33,381 nucleotides of DNA from a bacterium (GTDB lineage Bacteria; Calditrichota; Calditrichia; RBG-13-44-9; J042), in NCBI GenBank assembly GCA_015485355.1, contig WFTQ01000104.1, positions 1 to 33,381 of the forward strand, read 5' to 3'. Shown one piece after another: positions 25,744 to 33,381 of this stretch. Each line of letters opens with the position of its first letter. The stretch's first letter is position 1. The position numbers were made by a program, and so were the translations under genes. A model generated the notes under the pieces. That model saw nothing but the letters and a program-made list of their open reading frames with translations, did no database searches and was not told where the DNA came from.

Positions 25744-26262
25744 GTGGCTTCCACCACTCAAATGGGAAACAAGAAAATGGCTAAGCCTATTCAGGATTTT
25801 TATCCGGACGAACTGGCCCATTGTTACGGTTGCGGCCGTTTGAACCCACAGGGCCTTCAAATCAAAAGTTACTGGGATGGGACAAAAGCCGTGGCATCCT
25901 TTACCCCCAGAGCCTACCACACGGCCATCCCGGGATTTGTGTACGGTGGATTGATCGCTTCGCTGATCGATTGTCATGGCACCGGCACCGCCGCTGCCGC
26001 GGCCTATGCGGCGCAGGGACGACCCCCCGGGAGCAAGCCCCATTTACGCTTTGTTACAGCCTCCCTGAAAGTTGACTACCTGAAACCCACGCCCATCGAT
26101 AAGGTGCTGGTACTAACGGCTCGACCGGTGGAAATCAAAGGCCGCAAAGTTGTTGTGGATGTGGAATTGCTGGCGGATTCGGAAAAATGTGCCATTGGAC
26201 GGGTGGTTGCAGTTCAGCTTCCTGAGGAGTGGACCCCTGCGGGGAGTTCCCCGGGACAATAA
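25744..26262 (+). CDS. PaaI-like hotdog-fold thioesterase
   Basis: This is a 172-residue hotdog-fold protein. It has an N-terminal CYGCGRLNPQGLQIK segment typical of one PaaI-like subgroup, then PGFVYGGLIASLIDCHG (central helix with the catalytic acidic/His region), followed by ASLKVDYLKPTPID. Such enzymes hydrolyse acyl-CoA thioesters. The specific acyl group is unknown. The GTG at 25744 is preceded by GGAGGGTTTC at good spacing. The upstream ATG at 25705 is an alternative that adds 13 residues. A weak stem followed by TTTTT (26316-26340) after the stop may be its terminator. Confidence 0.82.
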   Translation: MASTTQMGNKKMAKPIQDFYPDELAHCYGCGRLNPQGLQIKSYWDGTKAVASFTPRAYHTAIPGFVYGGLIASLIDCHGTGTAAAAAYAAQGRPPGSKPHLRFVTASLKVDYLKPTPIDKVLVLTARPVEIKGRKVVVDVELLADSEKCAIGRVVAVQLPEEWTPAGSSPGQ

Positions 26263-26315
26263 GGACGCCCGGGCCGTGCATCGAAATCAACGGAGTAAGA
26301 AATTCAATAGCCGGG

Positions 26316-26340
26316 CCACCTCAGGAAACGGTGGACTTTT
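26316..26340 (+). terminator. Weak candidate terminator after the thioesterase gene
   Basis: CCACC (26316-26320) can pair with GGTGG (26330-26334) over a 9-nt loop, followed by ACTTTTT. The stem is short, so the call is tentative. It lies in the convergent spacer before the alcohol dehydrogenase. Confidence 0.35.
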
Positions 26341-26435
26341 TCCCCTTGGGCTCCGGGCTAAGGGAAAATCCCAGCGATCGATTTCGGGCGGCGGGGCGGG
26401 AGACGGCCTCGGTTTTTCCTTCGGAGAGGCACCGC

Positions 26436-27449
26436 TTAAAACACCATTTTTAACACCATGCGGTAACGCGCAGCACCCTGCCGGACAACATCAATGGCCT
26501 GATTGATCCGGGAGAGGGGAACGAGTTCGACCTTGGCCTGGATTTGATGCAATCGCGCAAACTGAAGCATTTGCTGGATACGCCTGCGGCCGCCGATTGT
26601 CGAAGCACAGATCACCTTGTGGCCCTCCAGGAGATGGGCCGGGGAAAAATTGAAGGTTTCGCCCGGAGCCCCAACGAAACAAAGGGTTCCTCTGGGTCGC
26701 AACATCTGAAGAAAACGTTTCCAGTCCAGCGGTCGATAAACAGTGGAGATCAGAAAATCCAGAGAACGGCGGTATTTTTTCTCGTACTCATCGTCCTGAA
26801 GGCACACGAACTGATGCGCTCCCATTTGCAAAGCCTCCGTCTCTTTTTCCGGAGAATGCGAAAAAGCCGTCACCTCACACCCCATGGCCCGGGCGAACTG
26901 AAGGGCCAAGTGTCCCAGCCCACCTATGCCGATCACTCCCACACGATTCGCCGCCGTCATCCGCCACTCCACAAGGGGAGAAAAAACGGTTATGCCCGCA
27001 CAAAGCAACGGCGCCGCCTGTTCCGGGGGGATGCCGTCCGGAACGGGAAAGGCAAATCGGCTGTCCACGATGCAATGCTCCGCAAAACCACCGGGGCGCC
27101 CCACACAGGTGGCTTCCTCATGGGGACAAAGATTCTCCCATCCGGAGGCACACCATTCACAATGGAAACAAGAATTGGACTGCCAACCGATTCCCACACG
27201 CTGTCCGATTTTCAAATGGGTTGCCTGCTCACCCAGACGCTGAACGATCCCGATGATTTCGTGTCCCGGCACCAGAGGGTATTGGGAGATTCCCCAGTCG
27301 TTATCGATCAGGTGCACGTCGCTGTGGCAGATACCGCAATATTCCACTTTGACATCGACCTCAAAGGGGCTCAACGAATCGGCCCGTTCGATGATGGTGG
27401 GTTCCAGCCGGGCGCCGGGTTGTTTTACTGCATAGGCACGGATCTTCAT
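26436..27449 (-). CDS. Zinc-dependent alcohol dehydrogenase (CAD/YahK-like)
   Basis: This is a 337-residue medium-chain dehydrogenase. Likely catalytic zinc ligands are C41 (GICHSD), H63-E64 (PGHE) and the Cys in PLLCAGITVFSP. Structural zinc ligands are C94, C97, C100 and C108. The nucleotide fold has GIGGLGHLA. The pattern resembles cinnamyl-alcohol/YahK-type enzymes that reduce aldehydes with NAD(P)H. Cofactor preference cannot be fixed. It lies alone on the minus strand with an AT-rich spacer upstream. TTGTAT and TATAAG, 17 bp apart, near 27585-27615 on the minus strand could be its promoter. Confidence 0.92.
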   Translation of the reverse strand: MKIRAYAVKQPGARLEPTIIERADSLSPFEVDVKVEYCGICHSDVHLIDNDWGISQYPLVPGHEIIGIVQRLGEQATHLKIGQRVGIGWQSNSCFHCEWCASGWENLCPHEEATCVGRPGGFAEHCIVDSRFAFPVPDGIPPEQAAPLLCAGITVFSPLVEWRMTAANRVGVIGIGGLGHLALQFARAMGCEVTAFSHSPEKETEALQMGAHQFVCLQDDEYEKKYRRSLDFLISTVYRPLDWKRFLQMLRPRGTLCFVGAPGETFNFSPAHLLEGHKVICASTIGGRRRIQQMLQFARLHQIQAKVELVPLSRINQAIDVVRQGAARYRMVLKMVF

Positions 27450-27653
27450 ACCAACCTCCGCTGACGATCGGTAACTTTAAAAATACAAAAGCGGTATTCC
27501 TTAAGGCAACGATGGAAAAAATTGGCGAGGGCAAACAAGGAAGGTTCCGGTCAGGATGGGGATTCGTGCACGGGTTCAAATGTCTTATAATATACATTAT
27601 GTAAACATACAAGGCCGAAACCACCCACCCACTCCCATCCACCCCTTCCTTGG

Positions 27654-28739
27654 TCAGGCCAGTGAAAAAGGTTGCTTGTTCATCAAAAGGATCTTTTCCA
27701 TCAACTGAAATTGCTTTAAATAGGGCGAAATTTCGTCGATATCCCGAATGAAATCCTCAAAATGGTAATCCGTCAACCGACTCAACAATTCATTGAGAAG
27801 ATCGTTAAAAAGCATCAACAAATATTCCACCTGCTCCGATTGCAAATCGCCGGTATAGCCGAAAATGTCCTGAACATCACCATGGAAGGTTAAATCCTTT
27901 AATGCAGGAAACAATTCCTTATACTCAGAAAATTTAGACGCGAAAATTTGCCGTACCGTGGCACTATCCAGCTTCTCTTCAAAAATGTGATAAACAAAAT
28001 AAAACAAGTCTGACAACACATCCTTCATGGAAAGAACATGGGAATTCTCTTGGTTGAACAACCAGGCATGGAAGTCCCGCTTGCTCAACAACCGTTGTTC
28101 CACGATAAAGCGTCCTTCCTTCAACGTACTCAAATACTCACCGATGTCCGCCACATCCCGCCTGTTCGGCACCCAACCGTCAATACCCCCACGGCGCCAT
28201 TGTAAAAGAAGCGTGATCATCTGGGGCGTTTGCAAGAAGACGATGCCGTCGAACTGTTTTTCTTGAAGATAAGTCTTTAATCGATCGAAGGGATATTCCG
28301 ACAAATCGCCTTCGAGAACTCGGAAATAAGTGGCCTTCTCTCTGGAACTTTCCAGACGCACAGGAACCCGTTTTAAGAACTCCACCAGAAACTCTTCCAC
28401 ATCGCCCTGTTGGGGGCAAGAAACGATATATACCCGATCCATGCCGATTTCGTTTAAGAACGGCTGAATGGCATCTCCTTGGTCAAGGATGAACAGCGGG
28501 ATTTGCTCTCTCTGGAAAACTTCTCGGAAAGAAAACAAGGTTTCCCAAGCATTTTTCAACGCCGCAGGACGATCGATGATGATGGCGGAAACCCGATCTT
28601 CGGCGTAGAGAAGATATTTCTCCAACCCCTGACACCGGGATTGAGGAATACAATCGAAACCCAACTGAAAAATATGGCGGCACAGAGATTGCAATAAGGC
28701 GGGATCTTTTGAAAAAATCAACACTTGACCTAAGGACAC
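27654..28739 (-). CDS. Receiver-like signalling protein with DUF4388-like region
   Basis: This is a 361-residue cytoplasmic protein. Residues 1-120 look like a response-regulator receiver fold: D12 in the first acidic site and D56 in AIIIDRPA as the possible phosphorylation site. The expected conserved Lys is replaced in YIVSCPQQ, so phosphorylation is doubtful. From about 135 comes a segment, FRVLEGDLSEYPFDRLKTYL then FDGIVFLQTP, that resembles the DUF4388/PATAN domain seen in two-component and gliding-motility regulators. The C-terminal 150 residues are helical without a known motif. The start codon is GTG with AAGGAG upstream. No kinase or transmitter partner is nearby. A function in protein-protein signalling is inferred only. 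Confidence 0.65.
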   Translation of the reverse strand: MSLGQVLIFSKDPALLQSLCRHIFQLGFDCIPQSRCQGLEKYLLYAEDRVSAIIIDRPAALKNAWETLFSFREVFQREQIPLFILDQGDAIQPFLNEIGMDRVYIVSCPQQGDVEEFLVEFLKRVPVRLESSREKATYFRVLEGDLSEYPFDRLKTYLQEKQFDGIVFLQTPQMITLLLQWRRGGIDGWVPNRRDVADIGEYLSTLKEGRFIVEQRLLSKRDFHAWLFNQENSHVLSMKDVLSDLFYFVYHIFEEKLDSATVRQIFASKFSEYKELFPALKDLTFHGDVQDIFGYTGDLQSEQVEYLLMLFNDLLNELLSRLTDYHFEDFIRDIDEISPYLKQFQLMEKILLMNKQPFSLA

Positions 28740-28981
28740 TTCCCTGTCTCCTTATGTTTTCGACACTAAGGATTATCGGTTGTTGCGCGGGAATGGGTTA
28801 GAAAGAAAATATTTTCGTTCCCGTTTGGCGCCACCGGCCCGTCGCCGTGAGGACAAAAGCTCCCTTTCCCTATGCGGCGCCAGAGCCCGTGGGAGGGTTT
28901 CCACCCACCCGTAAGCCTCGGCATCGGGGGGATCACGCACAGGATGGTTTTTCCCGGGGCCTGAAACCGCAGCACCCATCT

Positions 28982-29001
28982 ATATTCGCAATTGCGGATA
29001 T
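28982..29001. repeat. Near-perfect 20-bp palindrome after pdxT
   Basis: ATATTCGCAATTGCGGATAT is a palindrome at 18 of 20 positions with a perfect CGCAATTGCG core. It lies 5 bp beyond the pdxT stop, in the 266-bp spacer before the receiver-like gene. It has no loop and no T-run, so it looks more like a protein-binding site than a terminator. The rest of the spacer shows nothing convincing. Confidence 0.4.
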
Positions 29002-29005
29002 GCGG

Positions 29006-29578
29006 CTATTTAAACTTCCGGGCCTTTTCAATGAAATATTCATGTATCCGTAGATCAGAGGTCAACTCCGGATGAAAAGTAGCCACCAGAACATGGTCGT
29101 TTTCGGCCATCACCACATCCTCTCCATGAAACCCAACGGCCCGTACCCCCTCCCCTATCTCCACGATTTTCGGTGCCCGTATAAACACACCCTCAAATGT
29201 TCCGGAATGGTTGATGTTTACCCGTACGGCATCCACAAAGGAGTCGATCTGACGCCCATAGGCGTTGCGTTGCACCACGATATCGATCAAATTCAACGTT
29301 TCCAGAGGATGATTGACGATTTTCCGGGCCAGGGTGATCAATCCGGCGCAGGTCCCGAACACCGCACGTTCCCGGGCAAAATCCCGAATTGCATCGAATA
29401 GAGCGATTTCTTTTAGGAGTTTGACGAAAGTAGTCGATTCCCCCCCGGGCATTATCAAACCCATCAGCCCGAAAAGGTGCTCTGGTTTGCGCACCAGAAG
29501 CGTTTCTACTCCCAGCCGTTGCAAAGCCTTTTGATGAAGGGCAAAGTCGCCTTGCAGTGCCAGAATGCCGAATTTCAT
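29006..29578 (-). CDS. pdxT: Pyridoxal 5'-phosphate synthase glutaminase subunit PdxT
   Basis: This is a 190-residue class I glutaminase. The nucleophile is C77 in G-T-C77-A-G-L, and the other catalytic residues are H169 and E171 in FHPELT. PGGEST (44-49) forms the oxyanion region. It makes ammonia from glutamine and passes it to PdxS for the deoxyxylulose-5-phosphate-independent route to PLP. Its start codon is 4 bp after the pdxS stop, which fits translational coupling and a 1:1 complex. Confidence 0.97.
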   Translation of the reverse strand: MKFGILALQGDFALHQKALQRLGVETLLVRKPEHLFGLMGLIMPGGESTTFVKLLKEIALFDAIRDFARERAVFGTCAGLITLARKIVNHPLETLNLIDIVVQRNAYGRQIDSFVDAVRVNINHSGTFEGVFIRAPKIVEIGEGVRAVGFHGEDVVMAENDHVLVATFHPELTSDLRIHEYFIEKARKFK

Positions 29579-29582
29579 TCCT

Positions 29583-30467
29583 TTACCAGCCTCGTGCCGC
29601 TAATTTTTCTTCTTCGCTAAGCTCGTGGATATCGATACCCCGCATGGGTTCTCGCAACCCCTCGGACACTCGGGCGATGAGGTCAAAGTCCCGATAGTGG
29701 GTGGTGGCCATAACGATAGCACGGGCCCGTTTGGGAGGGTCTTCGGACTTGAATATACCACTGCCCACAAAGACCGCCTCTGCACCCAGTTGCATCATCA
29801 AAGAGGCGTCCGCGGGTGTAGCAATGCCTCCAGCGGCGAAGTTGGGTACGGGCAGTCGGCCATGCTCTTTCACATACTGCACCATTTCCAAGGGAGCGCC
29901 GATGTTTTTCGCATAAATTACCAGCTCTTCATCGCCCAGGGTGGTTATGTGTTGGATTTCTCGCTGCACCGCCCGCATATGGCGAACCGCTTCAACGATG
30001 TTGCCGGTACCGGCTTCCCCCTTGGTGCGCAATAGGGCGGCGCCTTCCGCAATCCGGCGTAAAGCCTCTCCCAGATTCCGGCAACCACAAACAAAGGGGA
30101 TTTTGAATTTGTGTTTGTCAATATGGTACTCTTCGTCCGCCGGGGTCAACACCTCGCTCTCGTCAATAAAATCGATTCCCAGGGCTTCAAGGATCTGTGC
30201 CTCTGCAAAATGGCCAATGCGGCATTTGGCCATAACAGGTATGGACACGGCTTTCTGGATTTCTTTTATCAATTGGGGATCGCTCATTCGTGCCACCCCA
30301 CCCTGAGCTCGGATGTCCGCGGGTATGCGTTCCAGGGCCATGACCGCCACCGCACCGGCATCTTCGGCGATCCGGGCCTGTTCCGCATTGGTCACATCCA
30401 TGATGACACCACCTTTGAGCATCTCGGCCAGGCCCACTTTCAATTTGTAATCTTTATCCGTTAACAT
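29583..30467 (-). CDS. pdxS: Pyridoxal 5'-phosphate synthase subunit PdxS
   Basis: This 294-residue TIM-barrel enzyme makes PLP from ribose 5-phosphate, glyceraldehyde 3-phosphate and ammonia. Key residues are in place: D24 in IMDV and the Schiff-base K81 in VMAKCRIGH. The highly conserved [22 protein letters not shown] segment is also present. The frame extends to 30491, but the ATG at 30467 gives the standard 294-residue length and has a GAGGAG Shine-Dalgarno. It is the first gene of a two-gene operon with pdxT. Confidence 0.97.
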   Translation of the reverse strand: MLTDKDYKLKVGLAEMLKGGVIMDVTNAEQARIAEDAGAVAVMALERIPADIRAQGGVARMSDPQLIKEIQKAVSIPVMAKCRIGHFAEAQILEALGIDFIDESEVLTPADEEYHIDKHKFKIPFVCGCRNLGEALRRIAEGAALLRTKGEAGTGNIVEAVRHMRAVQREIQHITTLGDEELVIYAKNIGAPLEMVQYVKEHGRLPVPNFAAGGIATPADASLMMQLGAEAVFVGSGIFKSEDPPKRARAIVMATTHYRDFDLIARVSEGLREPMRGIDIHELSEEEKLAARGW

Positions 30468-30676
30468 GACCGCCACTCCTCTATTTTCCATCCGGAAAAT
30501 TTAGGGTCAACCCCGTCCAAAAGCAAGGCCATTTCCTTCCTTGGCGGGTCGATGGACTCCCTTTCAAAACATAATAATGATCCGCTTGAATGTCGCTATC
30601 GGGACGCTCATCGTCTTGATGCGCGATAAACCGATCCCACTCCCGATTTTCCGATGCGGCGTTATCGTTCCTTCCT

Positions 30677-30961
30677 TCAGGTGGTATCCAAATTTCTTTT
30701 CTCGTGCTCTTTCGCTAAGATGTTTGGCATTTTCAATGGTTCGTAGCAACGCCTTCGGGGCAAGCACTCTTCCGGACACACCATGTCATCGTCCGGCCCC
30801 ACATGGTGAAGGGTTTTCAAGCAAAAAAATTGATCGTAGGGATAGTGTACCTCCATGTAATGCTCGTTCTGCAGATCCGGTACATAACTGGCTTTTGCTC
30901 TTAAATATTGACAAATGGGAATTTCCGGGTGCTCTGGGTTTTTGATGTATCGCATAAGCAT
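30677..30961 (-). CDS. Small Cys-rich protein downstream of the FAD subunit
   Basis: This 94-residue soluble protein is unknown to me. It has five cysteines: C17 in IPICQY, C47, and C62-P-E-E-C66 with C72 after an Arg run. The CxxxC plus C spacing, together with HEHY- and HH-type residues, could bind a metal or a cluster. No signal sequence or membrane helix is present. It starts 16 bp after the FAD-subunit stop with GAGGGA as ribosome site, so it is almost certainly in the same operon as the second molybdenum hydroxylase. It may be an electron-transfer or assembly partner; this is inference only. Confidence 0.65.
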   Translation of the reverse strand: MLMRYIKNPEHPEIPICQYLRAKASYVPDLQNEHYMEVHYPYDQFFCLKTLHHVGPDDDMVCPEECLPRRRCYEPLKMPNILAKEHEKRNLDTT

Positions 30962-30977
30962 TCCCTCTTAGCGTTTT

Positions 30978-31958
30978 TCAGGCCTGTAAAAATGTTCGCA
31001 ATGTTTTCGACACCAGATTGCGTGTCAGCACAACCTTATATCGATTGTGCTCCAGAGGATCGGCCTCTTTTACGGCCGACTCCGCCGCCCTGTCAATGCG
31101 TTCTTCGGTCAGGGTTTTATTCATCAAAACCGCCTCGGCTTGGGAAACCCGCCAGGGGATGGGGGCCACCCCTCCAAGTACAATGCGGATGTGTCTCACC
31201 ACCGTGTTTTGAATCTTTGCCACCACAGCCACACTGGCCAGGGCAAAATCCATGGATTGTCTTTCTCGAAACTTCAGATACCGGGAGCGGGTACCCTGTT
31301 CCGGTCGGGGGATATACAAACGGGTGACGATTTCATTGGGCTGAAGAATGTTCTCCCGGGCCAGGTTATCTTCCGGCAATTGAAAGAAGGTTTCTAATGG
31401 CAGGGTCCGTTCGCCGTCGGGACTCCATATTTCCACGGAAGCGTTCAAAGCCATCAATGCGGGGGCGGTATCCGAGGGATGAACGATATAACAGGGTCCG
31501 CCTCCCAGAATGGCATGATATTTATTCAATCCTTCCACGGCGTAACACATGTCGCCACCCTTTTTTAAGCAGTGATATTCAGAACCGCGAAAATACCAGC
31601 ACCGGGGACGTTGGCAGATGTTTCCCCCAATGGTTCCCATGTTTCGCAATTGGGGTGTGGCGATCGAAGCCACCGCCTGGGCTAACACGGAATATTTTTC
31701 CTGGATGAGAGGGTGTTCGGCGATATCTGAAAGCCGGGTGGCGGCGCCAATCTCCAATCCCTTGGTAGTTTCCCGAATACCTTCCATTTCCCGAATGTGT
31801 TTAATATTAATGACCTTCCGGGGCTGAATTACGCCTTCTTTCATCAGGCCCAATAAATCGGTGCCTCCCGCTAAAAGGGCGCTTTTTTGAAAATCCCGCT
31901 CCAGGAAATTGGACAATGCCTGGAAGTCTTTCGCGTCTATATACTCGAAAGGAAACAT
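30978..31958 (-). CDS. Molybdenum hydroxylase FAD subunit with [4Fe-4S]-type insertion
   Basis: This is a 326-residue flavoprotein of the CoxM/YagS/HcrB family. FAD motifs A-G-G-T-D (30-34) and TIGGN (109-113) are present. Immediately after follows a Cys-rich insertion with C115, C120 (RPRCWYFR), C130 and C138. In 4-hydroxybenzoyl-CoA reductase and the E. coli aldehyde oxidoreductase PaoB such an insertion binds an extra [4Fe-4S] cluster. The CoxM-like subunit at 19854 lacks it, so the two enzymes of this window differ in electron path. It begins 12 bp after the large-subunit stop. The matching [2Fe-2S] subunit gene must lie outside the window. Confidence 0.9.
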   Translation of the reverse strand: MFPFEYIDAKDFQALSNFLERDFQKSALLAGGTDLLGLMKEGVIQPRKVINIKHIREMEGIRETTKGLEIGAATRLSDIAEHPLIQEKYSVLAQAVASIATPQLRNMGTIGGNICQRPRCWYFRGSEYHCLKKGGDMCYAVEGLNKYHAILGGGPCYIVHPSDTAPALMALNASVEIWSPDGERTLPLETFFQLPEDNLARENILQPNEIVTRLYIPRPEQGTRSRYLKFRERQSMDFALASVAVVAKIQNTVVRHIRIVLGGVAPIPWRVSQAEAVLMNKTLTEERIDRAAESAVKEADPLEHNRYKVVLTRNLVSKTLRTFLQA

Positions 31959-31970
31959 ACAGGCCTCCTG

Positions 31971-33381
31971 TTATACTTTCTTTTCCTGATACCAAGCATT
32001 GAGCACCCGGTCCGGCGTCATGGGTAATTCCCGTAGGCGAACACCAATGGCATTGTAAACGGCATTGGCAACCGCCGCCGCCGTGGGGATGGTAGGTGGT
32101 TCACCAATACCGATGACTCCGCGTTCCGGTTCATCATATAAAATGATTTCGATTTCGGGGGTTTCTTTGGCACCCAGAATCTTATAACTTTCGTAATTGG
32201 CATTCACCATGGTGCCGGTGGTGGGATCCAGGTGACGCTCTTCCAGCAAAGCATAACTAATGCCCTGGAGAATTCCTCCGTTAATCTGGCTCTCGGTGGT
32301 CAGACGGTTTAATATCAGTCCACAATCCGCAACGGCAACCACTTTTTCCACTTGAATGGAGCCCGTTTCGGTATCCACGGCAACCTGGGCAAACTGACAT
32401 CCGGCCACCCCAGCCGAGGAGAGTCCCTCCACCCATTCTCCGTGCACCTCCAGGGATTCCGTCTCCAGAGTCTGGCAGATCTCTTCCCAGGTAAGCCTGC
32501 GGGTTTGGCTGCCCTGAATTAAAATGTTTCCTTTTTGCCAGGTCAATTTTTCCCGGGGTACACCGGTATAACGAGCGACCCGGTCTAACAAAGCACGCTT
32601 GGCCTTCTCTGCTGTGTGCTTTATGGCAGGGGCGACGGAGGGACTGGTGGTACTGCCTCCCGATGCCCCTGAATAGGGATAATTGGAATCGCCAATCAGG
32701 GGACGTATCCACTTCACATCGATTCCCAGTTCCTCGGCCACTACACCGGCCACATAGGTTCGGGTACCCGTACCTATGTCCTGGGTTCCGCAGCGTACTT
32801 CTATGGAGCCGTCCGGGTAGATGGTCATGGAGGCCTGGGTTTTCCGTCCTCCGGGCCACCAGATGCTGGCGGCCATCCCCATCCCCCGTTTTAGAGGTCC
32901 TGGATCACTTCCCGGTGGTTTGCGTCTCCGATTCCAGCCTATTTTTTCCGCCCCCAGCCGCCACTCTTTCCGGCGGGTAGGACTGGGATCGTTCTTCAAG
33001 CGAAAATCCAGAGGGTCCATCCCCACTTTTTCCGCCAGCTCGTCCATCATCTGTTCCATGGAGAACGAAGCCTGGGGGCATCCGGGGGCCCGAAACGGCC
33101 GTGCCGCCCCCGCGTTGATCAGAACATCATAATGAACGTGTTTCCAGTGAGGAACGGCATAGATGAAAGGTAAACGGACATTGGCATTGGTCGCAATTCC
33201 TCCCGTTCCATAAGTGACGGCATGAAAGGCCACCAGGGAACCCTCCTTGCGAGCCCCCATCTTAATGGTCTGGATGCTATTGGGACGATTTCCGGCCCCG
33301 ACGAAGTCTTGCTTGCGGGATAACATCAGCTTTACCGGAGCACCGGCTTGTTGGGATAAACGTGCCGCAATCGCGGTGTAG
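31971..33381 (-). CDS. Molybdenum hydroxylase large subunit, 5' end outside the window
   Basis: This is the C-terminal part (at least 469 residues) of a xanthine-dehydrogenase-family molybdopterin-binding subunit. The frame is open to the window edge, so the N-terminal part is missing. Seen are SQQAGAPVKLMLSRKQDF, NAGAARPFRAPGCPQ at the substrate/active-site loop, GTQDIGTGTRTY, a Gly/Ser-rich GASGGSTTS loop, and the catalytic Glu in VIGIGEPPTIPTAAA. FRAPGCPQ is not the AYRGAGR of the cox enzyme, so substrates probably differ. Together with the Fe-S-containing FAD subunit it resembles aldehyde- or aromatic-CoA-oxidising relatives. The substrate is unknown. Confidence 0.9.
   Translation of the reverse strand, partial: YTAIAARLSQQAGAPVKLMLSRKQDFVGAGNRPNSIQTIKMGARKEGSLVAFHAVTYGTGGIATNANVRLPFIYAVPHWKHVHYDVLINAGAARPFRAPGCPQASFSMEQMMDELAEKVGMDPLDFRLKNDPSPTRRKEWRLGAEKIGWNRRRKPPGSDPGPLKRGMGMAASIWWPGGRKTQASMTIYPDGSIEVRCGTQDIGTGTRTYVAGVVAEELGIDVKWIRPLIGDSNYPYSGASGGSTTSPSVAPAIKHTAEKAKRALLDRVARYTGVPREKLTWQKGNILIQGSQTRRLTWEEICQTLETESLEVHGEWVEGLSSAGVAGCQFAQVAVDTETGSIQVEKVVAVADCGLILNRLTTESQINGGILQGISYALLEERHLDPTTGTMVNANYESYKILGAKETPEIEIILYDEPERGVIGIGEPPTIPTAAAVANAVYNAIGVRLRELPMTPDRVLNAWYQEKKV

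Noticed and set aside
1-33381. CRISPR array, tRNA, rRNA, transposase or phage genes
   Set aside because: No regularly spaced repeats, cloverleaf-like sequences, transposase motifs or integrase motifs were noticed on either strand.

Overview
The window is bacterial chromosomal DNA of roughly balanced GC. It is gene-dense, with short spacers and clear Shine-Dalgarno sites (GGAGG-like). No rRNA, tRNA, IS element, phage gene or CRISPR array was seen. The content is System I cytochrome c maturation with a Cys-type CcmE, a membrane Rieske protein, two copper P-type ATPases and two xanthine-dehydrogenase-family molybdenum enzymes. This suggests a respiring, metabolically versatile bacterium that is probably outside the classical Proteobacteria. 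A Calditrichota/KSB1/Bacteroidota-like or deltaproteobacterial-type lineage is possible, but the phylum cannot be fixed from this sequence alone.

Layout. (1) Positions 1-7650 hold a copper/redox block. It has a small CcmH-like Cys protein, CopA (CPC type), a putative lipoprotein, a two-TM Rieske protein, a small thioredoxin-fold protein, and CopB (CPH type) with a very His-rich N-terminus. A strong intrinsic terminator closes it. (2) At 8065-9711, on the minus strand, are an alpha/beta hydrolase and a SAM methyltransferase. (3) At 9971-15919 is a ccm cluster: a small Cys membrane protein, CcmE (CxxxY type), CcmF, CcmH, a CcmI-like zinc-ribbon protein and an unfamiliar membrane-anchored protein. 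A methyltransferase and a cupin follow. (4) At 16489-24148 is a cox-type molybdenum hydroxylase operon in the order coxG-S-L-M-D-E-XdhC/coxF, with a long structured leader. The large subunit carries AYRGAGR (form II), so CO is probably not its substrate. (5) At 24208-25260, convergent to it, is a second XdhC-family gene behind a terminator/alternative-hairpin pair. (6) At 25453-28739 are a small orphan protein, a hotdog thioesterase, a zinc alcohol dehydrogenase and a receiver-like signalling protein. (7) At 29006-30467 are pdxS-pdxT for PLP synthesis. (8) At 30677-33381, on the minus strand, is a second molybdenum hydroxylase: a partial large subunit, an FAD subunit with a [4Fe-4S]-type Cys insertion, and a small Cys-rich orphan.

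The most useful unexplained signals are regulatory. A 16-bp palindrome (consensus TGTAGAATATTCTACA) occurs before the thioredoxin/copB pair and twice before the ccm cluster, which suggests one repressor links copper export and cytochrome c maturation. The cox leader looks like a candidate cis-regulatory RNA. The second xdhC appears to have an attenuator. A perfect 15-bp hairpin separates coxM from coxD. Several small Cys-containing proteins are tied to these operons and are not familiar.
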